Shown: positions 1-6,994, numbered from the stretch's first letter. The stretch is DNA of 18,427 nt from Tharpella sp964457755 (GCA_964457755.1 CAYWGC010000056.1:1-18427), one strand, 5' to 3'. A program made the numbers and translations. The notes: generated from the sequence alone by a model not told the origin.

Positions 1-478
1 CCATAATCTGGCTACGTTGATAATCAATGGCACCCAAGGTAAGGTTGGCGACCTCCTCAACTCGTAAACCGCAACGTAGCATCAACATGAAAATGGCCTT
101 ATCACGTGATTTTTTAACACTTTTCAAGAAAAACTCCACATCGACATCTTTAAGATGCCGGGGAAGTGGATGTGGTTCACGAAGAGCCAGTCCTGTCATG
201 ACGGGATTTTTGAGATGCACACCTGCTTCATTAACCAGAAAATCATAAAATCCACGAATACTGGAGATGTGACTATTGATGGTATGTGCTTCTAATTGTT
301 TCTCAAGCAAAAAATCGATATAGCATTTTACTTCCAAGAAGGTGATTCTTTCAACCGGAGCTGTAAGCCATTCTAAGAATTGTTTAAGCCTGTTAAGATA
401 ATTTTTAACGGTATGGTCTGAGTAGTTTTTTCTTTTCAAATACTGCTTGTAAGCTGGAATTAATTCGGTGGTGTTCAT
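1..478 (-). CDS. Tyrosine recombinase, second of a tandem pair (3' end outside window)
   Basis: This frame is open from an ATG at 478 to the window edge, giving 159 residues of a site-specific recombinase that would cut and rejoin DNA at specific sites through a tyrosine. Residues 1-100 look like the SAM-like core-binding domain (helical, with the pattern YSDHTVKNYLNRLKQFL). The catalytic domain starts near residue 105 and contains the first catalytic arginine in CGLRVEE (R139). The remaining catalytic residues (K, HxxR, H/W, Y) must lie beyond the edge. The start is well supported: AAGGAGG lies 5 nt upstream, inside the end of the preceding recombinase gene, with which it overlaps by 74 bp. 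That overlap suggests translational coupling. The family call is firm; its exact class (XerC/D-like, integron-like or recombinase-in-trio member) is inference. Confidence 0.88.
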   Translation of the reverse strand, partial: MNTTELIPAYKQYLKRKNYSDHTVKNYLNRLKQFLEWLTAPVERITFLEVKCYIDFLLEKQLEAHTINSHISSIRGFYDFLVNEAGVHLKNPVMTGLALREPHPLPRHLKDVDVEFFLKSVKKSRDKAIFMLMLRCGLRVEEVANLTLGAIDYQRSQIM

Positions 479-1598
479 CGTTGCCTCCTTGTTCAATTTT
501 CGCCATAGCCTTGAAATACTCAGTTTCTCGTGTCACATCTGAAAGCCTGGCGTATTGCAAGGTCATCTCAATGTGTTTGTGACCTAATAATTGCTGGAGA
601 ACTTCCAGACGTAAACCGGCATTAAGCATATTTGTGGCAAAAGTATGACGTAGGGAATGAGGACTATAGCCTTTATGATCAAGGTTTGCCTTTTTCAAAT
701 AATCCCGCATTTTCATCCAAGCCTGCACATAACAAAGGCTGTTCCTCGTCGTACCGTAGAAAAGGTATTCTTCCCCCGGATTTCTGGTCGCCAGCCACTG
801 CCTCAAAGCCTTGTCGGCATCATCGCTGTAATAGACAACGCGACCTTCAAGATTCTTTTCACCGAGATAGAGCATGATCTTTCGTTCTGACAGGATAATA
901 TCCGTCACTTTTACATTGAGCAGCTCTCCTATACGCATACCAGTATGCAACAACATTAAAAATAGGGCTCGATCACGATCATTATCAATAACCGCAAGAA
1001 ATTGCTTTATATCTTCAACAGGAATCGCCTTAGGGAGGGTTTTCGGCAATTTGATGTGGATTTTATTGTGTAATATATCTGGAGGGATAATTTTGTTATC
1101 TATAAGAAATTTGAGGAAGGCATAAACACAGACCAAGTTACCTTTAACAGAGCTTATTTTCAGTCCACGATCTTGCTCATGTTCAACATAGGCCACAATG
1201 TCTTTTCGGCTAACGTCCTCAATTAAGTATTTTCCTAACGTTTTAAAAAATGCAAGGAACTGTAGTAGAACTTCTCCGCTACGGGAAATGGTTGTCGTGG
1301 CCAGATTACGACTGTACTGGCCGTAGAGGCAATAAATAACATAGTCATTGCCGGGAAGTTTACTCTCAGACAGCCGACAAACAATACGGTTAAGGGCAAG
1401 CCGCTTTGGACTGACAATATTATCCGATGCTAGCCTGGTACTTGGAGAAAATAGATTGAGTTTTGAATGTGGCGATTCTATCGAAGAATCTTCGGAGGAG
1501 GGAACAGTGAGCAAGTGGTGCTCGGCTGCCAGAAAAGGATATTGATATTCCCGCTCAGATTGATTTAAAGTCGCCAACATGCATTTTTGTCCGGTCAT
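405..1598 (-). CDS. Tyrosine recombinase / phage-type integrase, full length (397 aa)
   Basis: A complete tyrosine recombinase. The N-terminal ~95 residues are an extension without recognisable motif, residues ~100-180 form the core-binding domain, and ~190-365 the catalytic domain. All catalytic residues are visible: R222 in HTGMRIGEL, K248 in the beta-hairpin (GEKNLEGR), H314 and R317 in SPHSLRHTF, H340 in LLGHKH, and the nucleophile Y349 in LQYARLSD, with the normal nine-residue H-to-Y spacing. The start at 1598 has AGGAGG 5 nt upstream. It is the promoter-proximal gene of the pair, and its last 74 bp overlap the next recombinase. Two different recombinases in tandem, the first with a long N-terminus, recall recombinase-in-trio elements; a third gene would lie left of the window. 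It may be an active mobile-element gene, since nothing is broken in it. Confidence 0.93.
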   Translation of the reverse strand: MTGQKCMLATLNQSEREYQYPFLAAEHHLLTVPSSEDSSIESPHSKLNLFSPSTRLASDNIVSPKRLALNRIVCRLSESKLPGNDYVIYCLYGQYSRNLATTTISRSGEVLLQFLAFFKTLGKYLIEDVSRKDIVAYVEHEQDRGLKISSVKGNLVCVYAFLKFLIDNKIIPPDILHNKIHIKLPKTLPKAIPVEDIKQFLAVIDNDRDRALFLMLLHTGMRIGELLNVKVTDIILSERKIMLYLGEKNLEGRVVYYSDDADKALRQWLATRNPGEEYLFYGTTRNSLCYVQAWMKMRDYLKKANLDHKGYSPHSLRHTFATNMLNAGLRLEVLQQLLGHKHIEMTLQYARLSDVTRETEYFKAMAKIEQGGNDEHHRINSSLQAVFEKKKLLRPYR

Positions 1599-1641
1599 AA
1601 TGGCCTCCTTTTTCTTTTTGTAGAAAAAACAGGGACTTAAT

Positions 1642-1667
1642 GACCATACTATAGCATATTAGTGGTC
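1642..1667. promoter_or_regulatory. Imperfect dyad upstream of the recombinase pair, possible operator/promoter
   Basis: The arms GACC and ACTA (separated by AT) are mirrored by TAGT and GGTC, about 45-70 bp upstream of the recombinase start. On the minus strand the dyad contains TATAGT, close to a -10 hexamer; no good -35 hexamer was seen. It could be an operator for autoregulation or chance. Further upstream, TTATCGG (1703-1709) and CCGATAA (1732-1738) form another short inverted pair. Confidence 0.25.
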
Positions 1668-1808
1668 GTAATTATGTTACGTATATTCGCAGAAAGATAT
1701 AGTTATCGGGGAGCGTTGCAGGATATTGTATCCGATAAATGCGAAGACACAGCTACAGGACGAGCTATTGGTGTGGGGGATAGAAAGTGAGATTTAGGTG
1801 AGAGGGGC

Positions 1809-2178
1809 TTATTCAACTAATCCACCATATTTACACAATATATTCTCTTTGGTTATACGTTTGGGTACTCCGTTGGGCCTTATGACATTGCGATCACAGA
1901 GTATAAATACCTCGTAGGCGTAAAAGATGGCGTATTTGTCTTTGTTGATAATTAACTGATTGCCGTTTTCTTCTCTGAGTTTTTCCCGAAATTTACGAAT
2001 GCCGTTTTCTTCGCCGCTCTTTTCTTTTGCGGTCGTGAGTTTGGACGATTCCGCCTTCAATCAATGAAATAGCATCGATGTAGGCAGCCATATTTGATTT
2101 TGCCGGGATATAGAATGTGATCCCCTCCAATTTTAATCCCACCAAAGTATGGTATGATAATGAGTTTGGCCATTCCAA
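1809..2178 (-). pseudogene. Decayed small gene of unknown function, at least one frameshift
   Basis: Two minus-strand reading frames overlap here and look like two halves of one protein. The upstream frame (2178-1993, 61 codons) begins at a TTG and has a sensible amphipathic stretch (YHTLVGLKLEGITFYIPAKS) before turning into an arginine/lysine-rich tail. The downstream frame (2060-1809, 83 codons) has a protein-like composition (NQLIINKDKYAIFYAYEVF) but no ribosome binding site or good start. Switching frame around 2040-2060 would join them into a protein of roughly 125 residues. I do not recognise the family. Neither half has a Shine-Dalgarno sequence, which supports decay. It lies between a recombinase pair and a CoA-transferase gene, a place where insertion scars are expected. 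The stretch 1599-1808 to its left holds no gene. Confidence 0.4.
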
Positions 2179-2211
2179 GCGACTGTTTGAAGTTGCGTCA
2201 ACATTGCCATG

Positions 2212-2242
2212 ACGGGGAACAGTTTTGAAAACTGTTCCCCGT
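2212..2242. repeat. Perfect 31-bp palindrome (15-bp arms, 1-bp centre)
   Basis: The arm ACGGGGAACAGTTTT at 2212-2226 is matched exactly by its reverse complement AAAACTGTTCCCCGT at 2228-2242, around a single G. It lies 24 bp beyond the stop codon of the leftward CoA-transferase gene. As RNA it would form a strong hairpin with a short A/U-rich loop, but no T-run follows on either strand, so it is not a canonical intrinsic terminator. It could stabilise the 3' end of the CoA-transferase transcript, act as a bidirectional stop, or be a REP-like or mobile-element palindrome. Confidence 0.75.
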
Positions 2243-2265
2243 TACAGGTAAGAAGTTAAATAAAT

Positions 2266-3810
2266 CTAGTCGTTTACTTTTGCTGTGGCTTTGGGGAGAA
2301 CTTTGACGTCCAAGTATCCATACTTGTGATCTTTTAGCTCTTCTGGAGTGGGGAAACGACGATCCGGTGCGGAAGTAAACATCCAATGATTTGATTTCAG
2401 GTTCAGCTTGCGGGCTCCTTCCTCTAGCATTGCTCTATCGTCAGGGTGAGCGATGCCAATTATTTTTCTCGCTCTCTCGGCATCAGTGCAACCCGTGAGG
2501 TTGACTATACCATATTCAGTTGCTACCCAGGTTACCAGCCAGTCAGGAACGCTTACCAGACTTCCGGGATCCAAAGTGGGTAGAAACCGGGATCTTCCAC
2601 TTGGGTCTCTCGAGGTGGCGGCAATTATTCCCCGGCCACCCTTTGCTAGGGAGGCACCTACGGCAAACTGAAATTGTCCCCCGGTGCTTGAGATTGGACG
2701 GCCCCCGACATTACCGGAACAGGCCTGCCCTCTGAGATCCATTTGCGCAAAGTTGTTAATGGTTACCATGTTATCGTTGCTACTTAGTGTCAGGAAATTG
2801 TTTGTGTAGCCAATATCATAACCGGCAAAAATGGGATTTCTGTGTAACCTCTCATAATATCTTGGTGTATCAACGGGTATAATATAGGCCCACGTGCATC
2901 TGCCGATATCGAGATTCTTTCGTGAGTTATCTACAACCCCATTTTCCATAAGAGTAAAGGCATATTCACCGATCATTTCGCTATGAACACCCATATGCCT
3001 AAGATCTGATTTGGCCAAGGCCATAACCACCGCTGAAGGAAGTCCACCAATACCAACTTGAATGCAATCGCCGTCACGTAGAATTGTAAGCATATTGTCG
3101 GCAATGGTTTCCTGTACTTCAGTCGGCACAAAATCCTTTTCACTGATAAAGGGCCATTGATATTTGGGATCATCTACATCAACTTCCACAAAGTAGTCAA
3201 CCTCGTCTATGGGAAGCAATATATTTCTCCCACCTTCGCACCAGGCATAATCCTCACGGATTTCACAGACAAACTTTTTACAGCTTTTGGCCGTTACCAT
3301 AAAGTTGTTTACACCATAACTGCCGTTAACGTAGCTGCCTGCGGGTTCAGCAATAGATTGAATTCCCCAATCCATGGCGCGCTTGGTTCTATCTTTCCGA
3401 TAGTTTCGAGCATATTCAGCATCCATGTTAATTGACCATGCCCAGTGCTTCCAGTCGTGGGCTTTATACCCATCTTTTACGGCATCACGGAGGTTTTTCA
3501 TCATAAATGCTTCATGATTGACATGATACTTTCCCTCCATGTCAGCTTCCCAGAGGAAATTATGTCCCAACATCTCAGCTTGGGCCCATAGTTCAATGTT
3601 TTGCAAATCTCCTGGTCCACCTCCTAGTCTGGCAGCCAAGGCTTCCATTGTGACGGTTGGGTCGGAACCAACACCACCACGATTGATCCAATCCCCAGGT
3701 TTGACCTTTTCAGCCCACTTTTTCGCCGTGATAGTCTTGTCCCTCAGCTTTTGCTGAATGGGCGTCGTCATCATTATTTTCTTTTTTTCCTTTACCTTCT
3801 CTTGAGCCAT
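2266..3810 (-). CDS. Acetyl-CoA hydrolase/transferase family (family I CoA-transferase, 4-hydroxybutyrate/butyrate-type)
   Basis: A 514-residue cytoplasmic enzyme predicted to move CoA between an acyl-CoA and a free carboxylate, typically acetate. Two alpha/beta lobes are visible. The N-terminal lobe has KVKPGDWINRGGVGSDP near residues 36-51. The C-terminal lobe has the oxyanion-hole glycine loop VGIGGLPSAV (252-261), the likely catalytic glutamate E278 in VHSEMIGEY, a conserved EYGIVNLTGCT stretch, and AHPDDRAML. These are hallmarks of the acetyl-CoA hydrolase/transferase (Cat1/Cat2/AbfT) family. The length is somewhat above the ~430-500 usual for the family because of a lysine-rich N-terminus; M13 or M14 could also be starts. 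The ATG at 3810 is preferred because AAGGAGG lies 7 nt upstream. The gene stands alone between decayed elements. Substrate cannot be fixed from sequence: butyrate, 4-hydroxybutyrate, propionate and succinate are all possible in anaerobes. Confidence 0.88.
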   Translation of the reverse strand: MAQEKVKEKKKIMMTTPIQQKLRDKTITAKKWAEKVKPGDWINRGGVGSDPTVTMEALAARLGGGPGDLQNIELWAQAEMLGHNFLWEADMEGKYHVNHEAFMMKNLRDAVKDGYKAHDWKHWAWSINMDAEYARNYRKDRTKRAMDWGIQSIAEPAGSYVNGSYGVNNFMVTAKSCKKFVCEIREDYAWCEGGRNILLPIDEVDYFVEVDVDDPKYQWPFISEKDFVPTEVQETIADNMLTILRDGDCIQVGIGGLPSAVVMALAKSDLRHMGVHSEMIGEYAFTLMENGVVDNSRKNLDIGRCTWAYIIPVDTPRYYERLHRNPIFAGYDIGYTNNFLTLSSNDNMVTINNFAQMDLRGQACSGNVGGRPISSTGGQFQFAVGASLAKGGRGIIAATSRDPSGRSRFLPTLDPGSLVSVPDWLVTWVATEYGIVNLTGCTDAERARKIIGIAHPDDRAMLEEGARKLNLKSNHWMFTSAPDRRFPTPEELKDHKYGYLDVKVLPKATAKVND

Positions 3811-3872
3811 TTTTTATCCTCCTTAATTTACTTTGCTGACAAATGCTTCCCTAAACAAGTCAGTGATGTACG

Positions 3873-4181
3873 TTATGCCTTTACCCCTTTCAGATTTTGA
3901 ACCAAGGGAGTATCTGCAAGGGTTGTTTTTAGAAGCTTACTTAAAGATGACATCCCGCTTTTCTTGCGGCCCCGACGTTTTATTCCACGAAAAAATTGTT
4001 CCAGGATATTGTTCGTTCTTTGCGGCTGAATATATTGAATACCTTCGGGGAGTACAATACGTGTAGCTATACGTAATTTATCAAATACTTCCGCCGTTCG
4101 TTTTCTAATCGGAACAATGGCGGGGCTGTGTGTAAAACAGAGTTTCACTAGACTAGGGGGGGCCCATATCCTATTGTGCAT
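3873..4181 (-). pseudogene. Transposase remnant, C-terminal part with apparent internal deletion
   Basis: The frame carries a C-terminal transposase signature: IQPQRTNNILEQFFRGIKRR followed by RRGRKKSGMSSLSKLLKTTLADTP, as in a family of long transposases often seen in Desulfobacterota. Upstream, RKRTAEVFDKLRIATRIVLPEG resembles a segment that, as I remember these proteins, normally lies several dozen residues before the PQRTNN block, suggesting an internal deletion. The first ~25 residues are not transposase-like. The frame ends at 3873 in LKGVKA; another frame continues protein-like (ITYITDLFREAF) to a TAA next to the Shine-Dalgarno of the CoA-transferase gene, so a frameshift near the 3' end is also likely. 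Most of the N-terminal part is missing. Not a functional gene. The IS family name is not certain. Confidence 0.65.
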
Positions 4182-4238
4182 TAATTGTCAATCTTTTTTC
4201 AACCACAATTTTAGTATATAAAATTTCGTATATCTGAT

Positions 4239-4625
4239 TTATGATATCTCTTTTTCAGCGGTCAGGAGCCAGGCTTCGGTCAGGGTTTCAGCCGGGTTGT
4301 TGATGACTCCGTTGAGCTGCTTTTGGTGAATCAGTTTTATGATGATACCCATTGCCGGTCCCGGTTCAAGGCCTAAAGCCAGCAGGTCTCTGCCGCTGAT
4401 TAAGGGTTTGATAAAATTGGCGTGTTCAAGGTGGTAAATCTTCTTAAGGCGGCGGCTCAGTTTGTGCAGGGTTTCGCGGCGGGGGCCGGGATTACGGCCC
4501 CGGGTGGCCTCAAGGTTGGCCAGGGTATGGAGCAGGAGCAGATCAAGGACATCTTCAAGATCGAAAACCAGGCGGCGTAAACTTTTTTCCTTGGTGTTGT
4601 CCGGATTGAGTAAGTTAATTCGCAT
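4239..4625 (-). pseudogene. 3' remnant of a CCA tRNA nucleotidyltransferase / poly(A) polymerase gene
   Basis: The 128 residues match the C-terminal region of class II nucleotidyltransferases (CCA-adding enzyme, or PcnB-like): a helical segment SLRRLVFDLEDVLDLLLLH, then ISGRDLLALGLEPGPAMGIIIK (the typical SGxDLxxLGxxPGPxxGxIL motif), then a closing helical stretch LTEAWLLTAEKE. The head domain with the catalytic GxSxRD and DxD motifs, about 300 residues, is absent, and the reading frame is blocked upstream by rdgB 57 bp away on the opposite strand. The ATG at 4625 has no convincing Shine-Dalgarno sequence. A working enzyme is therefore not encoded here. Either a deletion joined this tail to rdgB, or the tail is kept as a fragment while a full copy exists elsewhere. 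The reading frame itself has no internal stop, so the truncation may be recent. Confidence 0.7.
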
Positions 4626-4681
4626 AAATATCTATTAATAAAACTTGACAATCTCTCCTGAATGTTGGAAATATATAAATC

Positions 4682-5281
4682 ATGTTGCAAGCTGGTGAAA
4701 AACTGGTTTTGGCGACTGCCAACCAGGGCAAAAAAAAAGAGATACAAGTTCTACTGGCCGGATCTGGTGTAGAGCTTGTATCTCTTCTCGAATATCCGCA
4801 ATTGATTCTGCCGGAAGAGACGGGAAATACCTTCGTTGCTAATGCAAGGCTAAAAGCCCGGTTCGTTGTTGAAGCTACCGGCCATTGGGCCTTAAGTGAT
4901 GATTCCGGTCTCGTGGTCGATGCTCTGTCTGGGGCTCCGGGGGTTCATTCGGCTCGTTATGCCGGTTCTCAGGCCAGCGATGCCGAGAATAATTTGAAAT
5001 TGTTGCAGGCCTTAGCCGAAGTTCCTGACGGTCAGCGGGGCGCGGCCTTTGTCTGTGTTATCGTCTTGGCCTCGCCGTCTGGTGAGGAGTTTGTTTTTGA
5101 AGGTTCCTGTCGCGGTCGGATCGGGCGACAACTGAGCGGTACCGGGGGGTTTGGTTATGATCCTCTTTTTCTGGTGGCAATGGACTATCGCTTGAGTATG
5201 GCGCAGTTGAGTCCTGCGGAAAAGAGCGCGATCAGTCACCGTGGTCAGGCATTGCGAAAATTACGGCAGTGGCTGAAGTGA
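4682..5281 (+). CDS. rdgB: XTP/dITP diphosphatase (Ham1/RdgB family)
   Basis: Hydrolyses non-canonical purine nucleoside triphosphates (XTP, dITP, ITP) to the monophosphate and pyrophosphate, keeping them out of DNA and RNA. The 199 residues span the whole family: KLVLATANQGK at the start (nucleotide-binding SxNxxK-like loop), ETGNTFVANARLKAR, SDDSGLVVDAL with the catalytic aspartate, GAPGVHSARYAG, GTGGFGYDPLF, and EKSAISHRGQAL near the end. The usual glutamate of the TFxENA motif is an alanine here (TFVANA). A run of nine A encodes three lysines near residue 16 and could be slippage-prone. The ATG at 4682 has only a weak Shine-Dalgarno (TTGGAA, 12 nt upstream); no better start is seen. It faces the cca remnant. 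It is followed by a 406-bp leader before rho, so co-transcription with rho is doubtful. Confidence 0.93.
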   Translation: MLQAGEKLVLATANQGKKKEIQVLLAGSGVELVSLLEYPQLILPEETGNTFVANARLKARFVVEATGHWALSDDSGLVVDALSGAPGVHSARYAGSQASDAENNLKLLQALAEVPDGQRGAAFVCVIVLASPSGEEFVFEGSCRGRIGRQLSGTGGFGYDPLFLVAMDYRLSMAQLSPAEKSAISHRGQALRKLRQWLK

Positions 5282-5342
5282 TGGGTCTCGGTTTGATCTT
5301 AGAGTTTTGTAGTTTTGTGATAGGGAGTGCATGAAAAAAGGG

Positions 5343-5371
5343 TTGACAACTTTTGCTTAAATCTCTATATG
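5343..5371 (+). promoter_or_regulatory. Predicted sigma70-type promoter for rho
   Basis: A perfect -35 hexamer TTGACA (5343-5348) is followed after 17 bp by TATATG (5366-5371), matching four of six -10 positions. The surrounding DNA is AT-rich. Transcription from here would give a leader of about 310 nt before the rho ATG at 5688, long enough to hold the terminator-like hairpin at 5566-5592. The region 5282-5687 shows no gene. Confidence 0.55.
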
Positions 5372-5472
5372 CTCAATTAATATCCTGCCTTTATTAGATA
5401 TTTCTTAATTTACAGTAGCTTGAAAAGCATTTATTTATAAAATAAAACAGTTCCGGTTAACTCTTCATACCC

Positions 5473-5487
5473 AATTCCTGATTCCTG
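5473..5487. repeat. Short repeat motif (AATTCCTGATTCCTG) in the rho leader
   Basis: The 15-bp stretch is itself a partial tandem (ATTCCTG twice). Its first 11 bases, AATTCCTGATT, are the exact reverse complement of AATCAGGAATT found at 16224-16234 beside the hisE start. Shared short motifs in two unrelated spacers suggest a dispersed repeat family in this genome. Confidence 0.4.
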
Positions 5488-5565
5488 TCGAAAATATTCG
5501 AAATCAAATTGTTAATACCTGAGTTACATTTCAATAATTGCTTTTTTGACATTTAAAAACCCTTT

Positions 5566-5592
5566 GGGCAAGGCTTCGGCTTTGCTCTTTTT
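5566..5592 (+). terminator. Intrinsic terminator-like hairpin in the rho leader
   Basis: GGGCAAGGC (5566-5574) pairs with GCTTTGCTC (5579-5587) in a nine-pair stem with two G-U pairs, closed by a TTCG tetraloop, and is followed at once by TTTTT (5588-5592). This has the form of a rho-independent terminator, though the U-tract is short. It lies 95 bp before the rho start. It may end rdgB read-through, or, if the promoter at 5343 is used, act as an attenuator within the rho leader. Confidence 0.65.
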
Positions 5593-5687
5593 AGCGTGAC
5601 TTCTGTTATTACTTTTCCGAATGTCGGCAAGGTTGACGGGCACTTAATTTTTTTGTTGGAAATTTTTCTCGTTTTTAAGGAATACGT

Positions 5688-6935
5688 ATGAATCTTAATG
5701 AGTTGAAAACCAAAAAGATCTCTGAATTGACGGAGATGGGTCATGAAATGAAGATTGAAGGGGCAGCCGGGATGCGGCGCCAGGATTTGATCTTTGCTAT
5801 TTTACAATCTCATGTCAATAAGAATGGAGCAATTTTTGGTGAAGGTGTGCTTGAGACCCTGCCCGATGGTTTTGGTTTTTTGCGAGCCCCTGATTACAGT
5901 TATCTCTCGGGTCCCGACGATATCTATGTTTCACCTTCACAGATTCGTCGTTTTAATCTTAGAACCGGAGATACTGTAGCCGGGCAGATTCGTTCACCGA
6001 AAGAGAGTGAGCGCTATTTTGCTCTGCTTAAAGTGGATCAGGTCAATCAGGATGCACCTGAAGTTTCACGCAATAAGATTCTCTTTGACAATCTGACCCC
6101 GATTTTTCCAGATGAGCGTTTTACCCTTGAGGTGGAGCCTGACAACTATTCGATGCGGGTTCTGGATCTAATGACACCGATCGGTAAAGGGCAGCGGGGT
6201 TTAATTGTGGCGCCGCCGCGAACCGGGAAAACCGTCCTTTTGAAGCAGATCGCCAATGCCCTGACTGCAAATCATCCTGAGATTACCCTGATTGTTCTGC
6301 TTATCGATGAACGACCCGAAGAGGTCACCGATATGAAGCGTTCGGTCCGGGGTGAAGTCGTTTCTTCAACCTTCGATGAGCCCCCGCAACGCCATGTTCA
6401 AGTAGCCGACATGGTTTCCGAGAAAGCCAAACGTCTGGTCGAGCATAAACATGATGTGGTAATTCTTTTAGACAGCATTACGCGTTTAGCGCGAGCCTAC
6501 AATACCGTAATCCCGGCCAGTGGCAAAGTCCTCTCCGGCGGGGTTGATTCCAACGCTCTGCATAAGCCGAAACGTTTTTTCGGGGCGGCTCGTAACATTG
6601 AAGATGGGGGCTCGTTGACAATTATCTCGACGGCTCTGGTCGATACCGGGAGCCGTATGGATGAGGTCATCTTTGAAGAGTTTAAAGGTACCGGTAATAT
6701 GGAGCTTCACTTAGAGCGCCGTCTGGCCGATAAGCGGACCTTCCCGGCCATCGATGTAATGCGTTCAGGTACCCGGCGTGAAGATCTGCTGATGGATCCG
6801 CAAGATCTTCAGAGAGTCTGGATCTTGCGCAAATTCATTCAGCAGATGAACGTGGTCGAGGGCATGGAATTTCTGCTTGAGAAGATGAAGGGAACGAAAA
6901 ATAATAAGGAATTTCTTGAGTCTATGAATAGTTAA
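5688..6935 (+). CDS. rho: Transcription termination factor Rho
   Basis: A hexameric RNA-dependent ATPase/helicase that ends transcription at rho-dependent sites. The 415 residues show the full architecture: an N-terminal Rho-N helical domain (LNELKTKKISELTEMG, residues 2-45), a cold-shock-like RNA-binding domain with DGFGFLR (residues ~60-66), and the RecA-like motor. The Walker A motif APPRTGKT is at 175-182, the Walker B region is VVILLDSITRLARAYN, the Q-loop precedes FFGAARNIEDGGSLT, and the R-loop region is GTGNMELHLERRLADKR. Length and motifs are standard. The ATG at 5688 has AAGGA 6 nt upstream. The long leader with its own promoter and terminator-like hairpin suggests regulated expression; in other bacteria rho is autoregulated by attenuation. 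The stop is 59 bp before the first assembly gap, where rpmE and the start of thyX might be hidden. Confidence 0.98.
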   Translation: MNLNELKTKKISELTEMGHEMKIEGAAGMRRQDLIFAILQSHVNKNGAIFGEGVLETLPDGFGFLRAPDYSYLSGPDDIYVSPSQIRRFNLRTGDTVAGQIRSPKESERYFALLKVDQVNQDAPEVSRNKILFDNLTPIFPDERFTLEVEPDNYSMRVLDLMTPIGKGQRGLIVAPPRTGKTVLLKQIANALTANHPEITLIVLLIDERPEEVTDMKRSVRGEVVSSTFDEPPQRHVQVADMVSEKAKRLVEHKHDVVILLDSITRLARAYNTVIPASGKVLSGGVDSNALHKPKRFFGAARNIEDGGSLTIISTALVDTGSRMDEVIFEEFKGTGNMELHLERRLADKRTFPAIDVMRSGTRREDLLMDPQDLQRVWILRKFIQQMNVVEGMEFLLEKMKGTKNNKEFLESMNS

Positions 6936-6994
6936 CTTTTTTGATTTTTATTGACAATAACGTGCAGAAAGAGATAAAGAGCGCGTTTCGCCCG

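Noticed and set aside
27..1545. Several plus-strand ORFs of 60-83 codons opposite the recombinase genes
   Set aside because: They are antisense to clear recombinase coding sequence and have no recognisable family or ribosome binding site.
4645..4677. TTGACA plus ATATAT upstream of rdgB as a promoter
   Set aside because: The spacing to TATATA is about 21 bp and a start would fall at the rdgB ATG; too weak to annotate.
4457..4747. 96-codon minus-strand ORF that could be the missing upstream part of the cca remnant
   Set aside because: It is antisense to rdgB, in a different frame from the remnant, and shows no nucleotidyltransferase motifs.
5546..5551. Second TTGACA in the rho leader as a promoter
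   Set aside because: No -10-like hexamer occurs 16-18 bp downstream; that interval holds the terminator-like stem.
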